Of a stretch of DNA of 64,000 bases, positions 13,401-22,600 are shown one piece after another; the first letter of the stretch is position 1; the number at the start of each line of letters is the position of its first letter. This stretch comes from Struthidea cinerea (Eukaryota; Chordata; Aves; Passeriformes; Corcoracidae). The stretch lies in the NCBI GenBank assembly GCA_013397865.1, contig VZTI01002652.1, forward strand, positions 2,866,692-2,930,691. Direction: 5' to 3'. The position numbers and the translations under genes are program-made. Under the pieces are notes generated by a model that was not told where the DNA came from, ran no database searches, and saw only the letters and a list, made by a program, of their open reading frames with translations.

Positions 13401-16400
13401 ATAAATGGAGCTATTTTAACTCTGGGGTTGTGTATCAAAGAAAACAGATGTAGTCTGGGACTTGAGGCTATAGGAAATACAAAGCCTGCTTAAGTCAATC
13501 TTCATATACTCCTTGAGTGAAGAAATGGTCATACATGGCAGTTTGAGTTGTGTAAATCTCTAAATTACTTTACATCTGGGGAAGTACGAACTGCAGGTAG
13601 GTACACAGCTGCAGTCCACCGTGAGAACTGAAATCATGATACTTTGAACTTTAGGAAGATTAGCTTCAGAAGGACTTTACTGTGGATACATCTTCCTTTC
13701 TCCCAACAACCCCATTACAGCTGTCACCCTGCCTTGACTGTGTCCTACACTCAGGGATATGGCACATCTTCAAGCACAGCTTTGATCCTTCTGCTTTTCT
13801 GGTCACTGGGTATCTTCAGATTTGAGAATCATGTAAGTAAGTTGCTAGAGAGCCACAGATAGTGTTTACAAACCTAGCATTTAAAAAGCAGCATTAGGAA
13901 TGACAATTTCTTGTAGATAAAAGTTGAAGTTTAGATAAATAATTATTCTGATAATTTATGACAAGCCCTAAAAATACCTGTATGATGTGTCACACCTTTC
14001 ATTCTTGAATTTCTTTTTCATAAAACGTGCCTTTTTTTGTATGCATGAAATAACATGTGCTGAGGAAGTATCATTAGGTACGACTGGTATATAAATACCA
14101 CTATAACCCCTTTGGGGTACAGCATCAGAAAGGGAAAAGGTTGGATTTGTGCCTAATCCTTTTCATATTACTGAGCTAAGGACCTATGTAAAACTAAAGA
14201 ACAGCATAAAAAGTAATGATACATTGTTTCCCTTTGAGGGACTGTTTTAACTACAACTGGTTGTATAAGGAAACAATTATCAGATTGTGGGGTTGAGGAA
14301 AATAGGCCCATTTAGCCACTTAACATAATAGAACTAATTTTCTTCTACTTTCTAGACAACTGGCTAGAATAAAGGTTAACCGGGTAGCCCAGGCTGCACA
14401 GGCTTAGCTATAGTATCAGTGGCAGTTTATATAGGAAAACAAAAAATAAGAAAAAATCCCACAACACTAAAAACCCAAGCAAAACCCCTAAAACAAAACA
14501 AAGGAAAAAACAAACCTTACACCTTATCTACATTCAGTTACATGTGTGACATTGCAGTTCTTTGGCATTAAGAGGCTGTGGCTTAAGCGATACACTGCAG
14601 TAATTAACCCAGACAAACTACAAAATCTGATATTATAAAGTTCTTTTATGAGGGGGGGTTGAACACATTCTTTTCTGCACAGGGGAAAAAAAAATCTACT
14701 CTTAGGTTAAGTATACTAGAGCTTTCTCTACTCACTAGAATGAGTTGAAACTCTAACATTAGTTAGACATGGAGTAATCTCATGTGAAATAATACAACAA
14801 CACAGTTGTATTTTCCTCCTTGGTCTGCTGAAAGTGTTAATAGAATAGTCATCTTCAGTGCCTTTTAAAAAAAATAAAAAAGGAATGAACCTCCTGATTC
14901 ATCAACACGGAACTTGAATGTGTTTAAGCTGTTAAGATACCAAGTGAAAATATGCAAAGTGTTATGGTGATAGTAAGTGTCAATTATGTAGTAGACTTGG
15001 CATACACTGGTCCAATATACTCCAGTGCTGCCATGTTTTACATTACTGCACTGACCTTGCTCAGTATTGCAGAGTTCTCCCTGGAAGAATAATAGCTTGT
15101 TAAGCAGTTTATAAGGGCAGGGAGCTGCTTTCTGGAGGGACAGCTAGCTTCAGGAAGAGCATGCAACAGCTGGATGAGCCTCATCCTTCTTAGGACCTGT
15201 CACTGCTGCTCTTTTTGCAAAGCTATTGTTTTGCAGTAACTGACTCCTCAAGTTGGAAGGGCTGGAGCAGAGGAAGTCCAGAGCCATGTGCAGCGCCAGC
15301 AGAACCTATTTCCACTGGGACCGCACAGTGCTATAAATCTGTTCTGCATGGGTGTAGAGTAATTCCTGGAATCAATCAGCTACATGAAAACTTTCCTTAC
15401 AAGACTGTTCATGTCTGCCCTGGTGCTTCGTATTCCAAAAGTGAGAAAACCAATTGCTGCCTGCTGTTTGCTTACTCCATTTTTAGCAGCCAGACTTCTT
15501 GTAGCCATCCAGATGTATTTTTGAAGATAAGCAAGTGAAAAAGGGCAGTGGAAAGATGAACAACTTTTCCAATAAAACCAGCATGGAGCGGCATGTATCA
15601 GAGCTGGGGAAAACTTACTTAGACAGTTTATGTATTTCTCATTCGTATGTGGACAAGGATGATAGATAAAAACCTGTAACTAAAGTTGGTGTTGGACTGT
15701 CTTTGGAGTTGCTACTGAACAAGCTCCTTGGCTTTCTGATCTGAAGTACCTTGTGTGAAGTAGGCTCCCTGCCACGCTGTGGGGTTTGTACTCAGTGTAA
15801 TAGGCTGGGGTTCAGACTGGAGGTTTCTGGCTTCCTAGCAGTGAATGTTTTCAGGCACTATTAGACTGCTCAGCACACCTCAGGAACAGGCCACTTGCCA
15901 CCTGTAAAACTTGAAAACTAATTTTCTCGTACCTCATCTTGGATAAATAAGATCACTGAATCACAGAATGGATAAGGTTGCAAGGGGCCACAGTGGGTCA
16001 TCTCATCCAGTTTCCCTGCTCAGACAGGACCATCCTAGAGCACCATTGCACAGGCTTGCGTCCAGAAGGTTCTTGAATATCTCCAGTGAGAGACATTCCA
16101 CACCCTCTGTGGGCAATCTGTTCCGTTGCTTGGACACCTGCACAGTAAAGAAATTCTTCCTCATGCTTAGATGGGACTTCCTGTGCCCATTGCCTCTTGT
16201 CCTTTTGCTTGGCACCACCAAGTAGAGCCTGGCTCCATCCTCTTTGACACCTTCCCTTCAGATGCAAGATTAAGTGCCTTCAGAGGAAGAAGATGCAAGA
16301 AGGAAGGGCTGTGTTTGTTTCCAGCTGGGGCACAAGGATTGTGCATGTGATGGTGTGTATAGCTGAGTGGACAACTAGTAACTTGCTATGCTAAGCTACT

Positions 16401-19400
16401 ACAAATTGATTGTTAATAATGTTATGATGTAACATACAGAATCAAGTGGTTCTGATCTCATTTTTTGATTGAGAAAAGTGTACTGTGCTGAAAGCCTGTA
16501 AGTGGTAGATGCTTGTATCAGTTCTGGTTCTGTGCAGTCTCCCGTCAGTTCTCGGTAAATGCCATCATGTAGGGCTAAAACTGAAAAGTCTGCTTTCTCT
16601 TGGCTAGAAATGGGAAGTTGGTTTTCTGTAATCTGTGATAAGATCAGGCTTAACTGAGACCATATTGTTAGGGTGATGCCATGATGATTTTTGCCTTTTA
16701 TACCCCTTTTATATACCTTTTTATAACTTTTGTATTCTTAGTGGTTTTTTAGCCTACATTCTTAGACTTATTTGTCAAGCTAGGAGACTAAACATCTTAG
16801 AAGCTTCGTAGTTAGGGATCAGAATGCCCCAGACACCAAGGTTCTCTCCAGAACACATTTTGTAAACTAAGATAGAACCATCCAGGGGAAGGTTCCTTGG
16901 GGAGGGGGCTCATTCGAGCCTCTCGTTGGGGAATCTTTGATAGATATGCTAATTAGTAAGACCTATAGTGTTATACCCGATCTCTCATGGGTGGGCATTG
17001 CGGTGTGCATTTCGGCCCATTCCACCTGGACGTGGTGCACCTAAGGATCCTTAAAATAAATACAGAAGTAAAATCCCTTTTTCCCTTCTAACCATGTTTG
17101 ATTCTTGATTTTAAGACCAGGAAAAGGCATCAAGGGGAGTTAAAGCCTCCTTGAGTGCAAAGCTGTTCTTTAGCCAGTCTAAGAGTAGAGGTAAGCAACT
17201 TTGTCACTTGGGATTGCTTTTATGTTCACAGAAAGATCTTTTACTATTATGGCATTTTCTTTCTCCTTTTCTCTTCTCATCCTTGAAGCCAATTGGGTTG
17301 TCCTGTGGAGGAGAAGGACCAGAAAATAGCACAGCACTAACCTGAAGTGCAACAATATATAAATGACTTTTCTAAGTTCTGCTCTCATTTTCACAGAGCC
17401 TTTCCTTCACTTGATCTATTTTCTGTTTTATCTGATGGACCAGCTTAGAATTCGGAGAGATTACCTCAAGGCTTTTTAACTCTAATGTGAAAACTTGAGT
17501 AGTTGAAAACTCCCTGTATATTTTATTGATGTGAACAGTAGGAGCAGGGGATCAACTTTGCTGTTATCAAGGGGTTAAAATCTTTTTGTTGAGCATGTTT
17601 GTGAAGGACTGCTGGTAATTGTAGTACAGCTTTTTTTCTTTCCAGTTCACTAATCAGATGTATGTTAGATTTATTATTGCAAAAGTATAAACCATAGAAA
17701 ATTTGACAAGATAGATGTGTAAATTATCACTTTGACAGAACTAATGATGCACTCCAAGCACCTTCTGTTTTCCAGCACTTGGTGAGCGACTTCATTAAAT
17801 ATGCAACGACTGTTTGGTGCTGCTCAGACAGTAGTTCAGTTCCTTGTGGAATTGCATTATTACTGGAGGTGTAAAAGAGGCAGGCATGCTAGCTGTTGGG
17901 CATCCTGCTGTGATTCTAATGTGCTCCATCTTGTTGGAGCAGTTGTTTGCAGTCTTTTCAGGACAATTACATCCATAACCACAGAACACATTCACTGAAA
18001 CTGTATTACAGATAACAGTTGAGAATAGTAATGACTGTTCTTCAGCTGCTTGTGTAAAAGCCAGTGTGAGTGACTTGAGGGGATGGTCAAGCCACATCCA
18101 TGATTCTGGTGTTTTGTAGTAATAAAGTTTTAACAGATAAAATTCAACCACATCAGCTTGCTCAGACAGTCACATTGTAGTGATAGTATATTCACAAATG
18201 GGGATTGTTTCTTGAGCTGGGGCTGTAAAATACAGCCACAGTTCCTGCCACATGATAGATTCTTTTGTCCTTCAGTTGTGATCTTTGATCTTGACACACA
18301 TGCTGCTAATAGTTGTTTTCTATAAAACTGCAAACTTCATTCTGTCTCACATTATTTGCTTTTTTCTGTTGGCATTGTGACTGGCTCATATTCCTTAAGG
18401 TATAAACAAATACACTCTGTTCTCCAGAGGTGTCCCTGTAATTTATTATTCTGATGACAGTTTGATGGTTACCCTGAAACAGGGCACAAAAGATGGCTTG
18501 AATTTAGCTTCAGATACTCTTAAAGCTTCTGTCTCTCAAACCTTTACTATGTCTTATCGTACTGACAAATGGATTGTGTTTCAGGCTGACAAGTTAAATG
18601 CTAGAGTGTGTTTCATGAAAAAAATGTCCTCAGTTTTGAACGATCTGTTAATCAGAGTTGATGATTTGGTTAATTAGCATGTGAACACTTGGCCATTTAA
18701 CAGGACTACTGTGGGAATTTAGTGAAATGAGTTCTTAAAAGATTGTTTCAGCTTTGTTTATATTTGGTATATGTTGTGAATAGCCAATTTTACATGGGAA
18801 ACAAAGCTCTTGTGTAATGCTATTGAGCAATTACCAACCAGCATAGAAGTTTTTAAATGAAATATTAAGCCTTCTTCATAGGAAACATTTTTTTGCTATT
18901 TAAACCAATACTGGTTTAAGCTTGATTATTGAGTTACGTTTTCACTTTAAAGTAATCAAGAAATGTGGGGTTCTGCTTTTTAGGAATCTCCTCTACAGTT
19001 GCCTACTTAAAATTTGTTTGTGGCTTTTACAAACTTATTACTGATTCCTTGTCTTAATAGAACATGTGATTTCAGCCTAAGCTTCATCTAAATTTCATAG
19101 TTTCTAAAGAAAGTAGACAGTGTGGAACACAGTCCTCCTCTGGGAGTATGCTGAGCTTAATGAGCTTGATAGTCTGGTGGGCTCAATCAATCAAATAAAG
19201 CAAAACATTTCTCATTTTTGAATAAAAGCATTTATCACACAGTGTTTATTCATTCATGGTCACAAGATTGATTGGCTCCTAGAATCCTGCCATATATTGA
19301 AACACTTTGTTTTTTGTTTTTCCAGTAGGCAAATTGCGGAAGCGCTGGATGAAGGAGAGCATCTCTGACGTCGGCCTGGGAATGCTGAGATCTGTTAAAG

Positions 19401-19447
19401 AATATGTGGACCCCAATAACATCTTTGGAAACAAAAATCTTTTATAA
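1388..19447 (+). CDS. AGPS: Alkylglycerone-phosphate synthase, 3' part of gene (9 exons)
   Basis: Peroxisomal FAD enzyme that swaps the acyl chain of acyl-dihydroxyacetone phosphate for a fatty alcohol, the step that makes the ether bond of plasmalogens. Coding parts are 1388-1439, 3670-3746, 4906-5018, 6527-6596, 7535-7596, 9383-9472, 9865-9964, 11645-11702 and 19326-19447 (744 nt: 247 codons plus TAA). Every intron is GT-AG and every phase joins. The residues match vertebrate AGPS from RCAPASIRL to the end NIFGNKNLL. Counting back from the 658-residue human protein, as I remember it, the first residue here equals human 412; on that scale Arg419, Leu469, Arg515, Tyr578 and His615-617 are all present. 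The N-terminal PTS2 and FAD-binding domain must lie before base 1, since none of their exons is seen in 1-1387. If the human 20-exon plan holds, these are exons 12-20. No frameshift or internal stop is seen, so the gene looks functional. Confidence 0.97.
1440..3669 (+). other. AGPS: AGPS intron
   Basis: A 2.2-kb AT-rich intron with gtaagt donor and gccaaag acceptor. Nothing beyond short A and T runs is recognised in it. Confidence 0.85.
3670..3746 (+). CDS. AGPS: AGPS coding exon (HALKPQ...FYITK)
   Basis: A 77-nt exon that completes the split Gly codon (g|gt) and codes 25 residues from HALKPQV to KKFYITK, nearly identical to mammalian AGPS. The donor is aag|gtaatt, phase 0. Confidence 0.95.
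3747..4905 (+). other. AGPS: AGPS intron
   Basis: A 1.2-kb AT-rich intron; the acceptor is tttgcag. The small open frames inside, on both strands, have no recognisable similarity. Confidence 0.85.
4906..5018 (+). CDS. AGPS: AGPS coding exon (FKGFDPN...DIATKF)
   Basis: A 113-nt exon coding FKGFDPN to YDIATKF plus two bases of the next Gly codon. It carries the VATLLFEGDRE segment; the second Leu of the Leu-Leu pair equals human Leu469, another residue changed in RCDP3 (L469P) by published work recalled from memory. Donor gg|gtatgc. Confidence 0.95.
5019..6526 (+). other. AGPS: AGPS intron
   Basis: A 1.5-kb intron with a gtatgc donor and ttgcag acceptor. It holds the hairpin at 5452-5478 and a short CA-rich run near 5924-5946; nothing else is recognised. 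Confidence 0.85.
5452..5478. repeat. Perfect 11-bp hairpin in AGPS intron
   Basis: The arm ttttctgtccc (5452-5462) is exactly matched by its reverse complement gggacagaaaa (5468-5478) around a 5-base loop. No function can be read from it; short perfect hairpins arise by chance in introns of this length. Confidence 0.7.
6527..6596 (+). CDS. AGPS: AGPS coding exon (GLAAGEDN...IAYLR)
   Basis: A 70-nt exon that finishes the Gly codon and codes GLAAGEDNGQRGY to VIAYLR. The last residue, Arg, equals human Arg515, an active-site residue reported for AGPS. Donor cgg|gtaggt, phase 0. Confidence 0.95.
6597..7534 (+). other. AGPS: AGPS intron
   Basis: A 0.9-kb AT-rich intron with acceptor tttattag. 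No element is recognised. Confidence 0.85.
7535..7596 (+). CDS. AGPS: AGPS coding exon (DLGLDYYVIGESFET...)
   Basis: A 62-nt exon coding DLGLDYYVIGESFETSVPWD plus two bases of Arg. The GESFETSxPWDR segment is a strongly conserved AGPS signature. Donor ag|gtaaac, phase 2. Confidence 0.95.
7597..9382 (+). other. AGPS: AGPS intron
   Basis: A 1.8-kb AT-rich intron with a 17-base T run at 9092-9108 and acceptor cgttacag. No mobile element is recognised. Confidence 0.85.
9383..9472 (+). CDS. AGPS: AGPS coding exon (VLDLCRNVKER...LSTC)
   Basis: A 90-nt exon that completes Arg (ag|g) and codes VLDLCRNVKERI to PLSTC plus two bases of the next Arg. Donor ag|gtaagc, phase 2. Length and phase fit both neighbours. 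Confidence 0.95.
9473..9864 (+). other. AGPS: AGPS intron (shortest in the window)
   Basis: A 392-bp intron with gtaagc donor and ttcaacag acceptor. Nothing else is seen in it. Confidence 0.85.
9865..9964 (+). CDS. AGPS: AGPS coding exon with catalytic Tyr
   Basis: A 100-nt exon coding VTQTYDAGACVYFYFAF to VYEQIE. The first Tyr of Val-Tyr-Phe-Tyr-Phe equals human Tyr578, reported to act in the active site. Donor gag|gtaatg, phase 0. Confidence 0.96.
9965..11644 (+). other. AGPS: AGPS intron
   Basis: A 1.7-kb AT-rich intron with acceptor aaatttag. No repeat or RNA gene is recognised. Confidence 0.85.
11645..11702 (+). CDS. AGPS: AGPS coding exon with His-His-His motif
   Basis: A 58-nt exon coding RAAREEILANGGSLSHHHG plus the first base of Val. 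The three His equal human 615-617, needed for catalysis in published mutants. The first residue is Arg where I recall Ala in mammals, a likely tolerated change. Donor g|gtaatg, phase 1. Confidence 0.96.
14440..14516. repeat. A-rich low-complexity stretch
   Basis: Runs of A broken mainly by C. It could be the worn tail of an old insertion, but no body of an element is recognised beside it. Confidence 0.6.
15953..16272 (-). mobile_element. CR1 LINE fragment, 3' end, 5' truncated
   Basis: Read on the - strand, this ends with the typical CR1 3' tail (ccattctgtgattca). The + strand shows the familiar reverse CR1 segments in order: aatcacagaatgg, then ttccgttgcttggacacc, then agaaattcttcctcatgc, then agcctggctccatcc. 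Only about 320 bases of the 3' end remain, as is usual for CR1. It is too short and worn to code for anything. The right edge is approximate. Confidence 0.85.
16674..17132 (+). mobile_element. Solo LTR of an endogenous retrovirus
   Basis: The block starts tgatgcc and ends ggcatca, a perfect 7-bp inverted repeat with canonical TG...CA ends, and is flanked by the direct 4-bp duplication aggg (16670-16673 and 17133-17136). Length is 459 bp. A polyadenylation signal AATAAA lies at 17055-17060, about 70 bases before the end, where an R-U5 region would sit; this sets the + orientation. No retroviral gene sequence is beside it, so recombination between two LTRs probably removed the body. A 4-bp duplication is usual for gammaretrovirus-like (class I) elements, but family assignment needs a repeat library. 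I did not recognise the exact family. Confidence 0.75.
19326..19447 (+). CDS. AGPS: AGPS last coding exon
   Basis: A 122-nt exon that completes Val (g|ta) and codes GKLRKRWMKESISDVG to the end NIFGNKNLL, then TAA at 19445-19447. This matches the mammalian C-terminus except for a few mild changes. Confidence 0.97.
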
Positions 19448-19625
19448 AGCTCTGCACAAATGATGTACTAAAAATTAAAAATTACTGTTGAAATTCCTCC
19501 ACTTTCATTGTATTGATATCCCAGTAATCAAATATAACATAGACTAAACTTTAAAAACTAGTAACTTACATTGATTTTTGCTACTCCCTTCCCCCTTCCC
19601 CCAATAAAGTGTAAACATCACTTAA
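19448..19625 (+). other. AGPS: AGPS 3' UTR (short form)
   Basis: The stop is followed by about 155 bases to an AATAAA at 19603-19608, so a short 3' UTR would end near 19625. Further AATAAA sites at 20524, 22548 and 24101 could mark longer forms; the sequence cannot say which are used. Confidence 0.55.
19603..19608 (+). terminator. AGPS: Polyadenylation signal AATAAA
   Basis: The first canonical signal after the AGPS stop codon, preceded by a C/T-rich run and followed by T-rich sequence, as expected near a cleavage site. Confidence 0.55.
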
Positions 19626-22600
19626 TGTTTATGGACTTTTACTTAACGAAGTTCCAGCCTACTGGGCACAAAGTACCAACCAGGAAGTGCAAATTTGGGT
19701 TTCCAAGTTCGGCTAGGCAGCACAGCTGACAGTATTTTCAGTGCTGGATACTGCCAGATGTTTCTTACTTAAAGCATCCCCGGCAAGGAGGACAAAGACT
19801 GACAACAGTGTTTTCTTCAAAAGCAGCTGCTCAGCCCAGCCTCTTGCTAAAGGAAAGCTGCAAAGAGACAGATGAGAGAACACCAAAGAGTACTTCCCTG
19901 TACTGGATTAAGTAGGTAACAGACTTGTAACCAGCAAATACTTAGCGTACAAATGTAGGCTTTATTCAAAAGAGACAGTGTAAGTCAGACTACTAAAAAT
20001 TCAGTAGTCTCTCCCTGTAGTACTACTGGAAAATCTTACACAATTGAGCTGTTCTGAGTTGTATTTGCATTGCTGGGATAATCTTAAATTAATTGTAGGT
20101 CAGTCACTAAGTTTTGTACAATGGACGTTTCTCACTGTATGTTGAAAACAGGTTTGTAACAAAATTTTGTGTTCATCTGTACTTCAGTCCTAGTGTGTAT
20201 GAGTTTTGTTCCTGTTGTGTTTGTTTTGCACAGATGCAAAATTTCTTTTTCAGTTATTCAAATGAAACTGCCCAGCACTGTCTTTTGAAACAGTCACAAC
20301 AGTTTAATAAAACACTTAAATGGACAACCTGCTGTCATCCTGGAAGTGAGATTTCCCATTTATGTTTTGTACAGTTTCCTATGGCCTTTTTGAGTCATTT
20401 ATTTACTTCACAGTAGCCACAATTTTAATTGTCCATTGAACTTTATGAAAATGAAATATTTTCTTGATCCGTATCATGTGAGAGTAAGCATTTTTACATT
20501 GAAACTTGAATCTTAATCAGTAAAATAAACAAAGTATTTGTCAATACTCATGATCCATTTTTAAGGTGGGTTCTTTCTTAAAGCAAATTATCCAACTTTT
20601 TGATAATTAATGTATATGCATAAGATAGAAAAAATACAGACTGTCCTTTGAGGACACTGTCTCTAGGCAACTGCTTCACAGCTCTGTAGTGTCAGTTTGG
20701 ACACCTTTTGTATTGGTAGTGCCCTTAACAAGGAGAAAAAGATAAATTGCATTTTTGTTTTTAAACTATTTTAGAATACTCTCTAATTAGCTCTCAGTTT
20801 TGGTAATATACAAAAAAGAGTATAAAATGCTTGAAAAAATACTGCATATCAGACAATTCTGAACTTGTTCTAAGATTAATTTCAGTGCTACAATTCAAAT
20901 GATTGAAAAACATGGACACTCAAAACATGACTTTAAACTGCATGCTGTCAAGGTAATGAAAGAAAACGTTTTTATGATCTGCAGGTCATAAGACAGAATG
21001 TTCATGTGATATTTTTAATGCACTGGATTTATTTTGAATGGTCTTTATTTCACAACATTTCAGTATATAAATCTATTATTTTTTCTTGTCCCCAGAGTTC
21101 ATATTTCAGCAGTAACCAAAACAGTAGGTGTAGTCTGTTTTAGGAAACTGAGCCTTTGCACTGTGGTTAAGTGTTCCTTAAGTACACAAAGGTGTCTCGG
21201 TGAAGTGAATCTGCACATGGTGGTGCAGGGGCTTCCTCACCTCAGCTGCGCAGTGGTGACTCCGCGGCCACGGCTGGTGTCTTGCTGATGACTTGTGTCA
21301 CTCCCCAGTGGAGACCTCTCTAGGAGCTGGTAAATATGAAGTGTGTTTATGTGCCTCAATGAAAGTTTGTGTAACTATGAAGAATTAATTTTGAAGGAAA
21401 GCATGTGAAGCTTTTTTGCAGAATGACAGCACAAAGAGTAGAACAAGTAGTCATAGCTTAGTAATACTGATCTCTTAAGATTCTGACTAAAGTACAACAC
21501 AGCTCCGTAACATCCTTCCCATTTTTTAATTTTCTTACTATGGTTTTCCTCATCCTTTTTTGTATTGAAAGTACACAGGTAAAAACTCCTTATACTCTCT
21601 AACCTTTAAATAGCCACTGACTTCTGAAGTGATTTAAAATGCAGTAAAGATTTTTACTGTATGTCAATTGCCCTGTGGGAAGGTGAAATAACAGGCTACA
21701 AGGGTCCCAAAGCACTGTCTCTGGATAGCTCTGAGGAAAAGATTAACTACAAATGTAATGGATATTGCTGTCTTCCTAAATACTACCTTACGAACGGGTC
21801 AGAGCTTAGTTGAAACTGCAGTTGAAACATATGTATTACTGTCTTTAATTTCACATTTAAATTGCTAATGAAAATAGAAAAAAATGTAATGGAAGTTCAG
21901 AAGACCTAGATAGAGATCATTCACCATTTAAACGAAATCTTACTTTCGCTAATACTGTAGTCTTCCACCCCTCGTCCTTCTGAATGCTCTACTTTCATTC
22001 TACACTCTTCACTTCCTGTAGCTGCAGCCTGTTCAGAGATGGAGTTTGATCCATGCAGATTAGAAGTGCTGATGCATAACGCAACTTTTGCATTTGCTTG
22101 ACTATTTTGGCCATACGTAAGTTACAAGCAGTTTAAATTAAGCTTGTAATGACTTCCAATTACACAGCTTCTGCTCCCTTTGAAGGACGAAAGGTGCTGA
22201 GAGTGACTGTGGCTTGACTGCAAAATATGTTTACATTAGAGAGACCTTCAGAAAAGTTTGGAGGGAAAAGAAGCAAATCTGTTAAAAGCTAATCCAGGAT
22301 CTAAATCTTACAGTCAAAGAACAATGTGTCTTGATTTGACTTACAGTATAATGGTTAAGTTAGAGATGTCATCTTTGCCTTACAGCTGTGAACAGAGGCC
22401 AGGCCAAATAGTTCTTCCATAGCAATGTTAATTAACTGAAACCAATTTCAAAGGCAGGGATACATTAGCACTGAAATCCAGAAAACGCAAATTGCTTCTC
22501 TATCTTGGAAATGTATGTTTATCAAGGTTGTAATTTAATTTTCTGCAAATAAAGCCAAACAGTGTTTGTCATTTTAGTGTGAGATTAACTGTAAAGCTTC

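Larger units (their letters stand above)
11703..19325 (+). other. AGPS: AGPS last intron (7.6 kb)
   Basis: The largest visible AGPS intron, with donor gtaatg and acceptor tttttccag. It carries the CR1 fragment and the solo LTR listed separately, plus an A-rich low-complexity run at about 14440-14516. The rest is AT-rich sequence in which I recognise no gene. Confidence 0.85.

Noticed and set aside
15968..16267. Open frames on both strands near 16 kb
   Set aside because: They lie inside the CR1 3' fragment, which is not its coding part.
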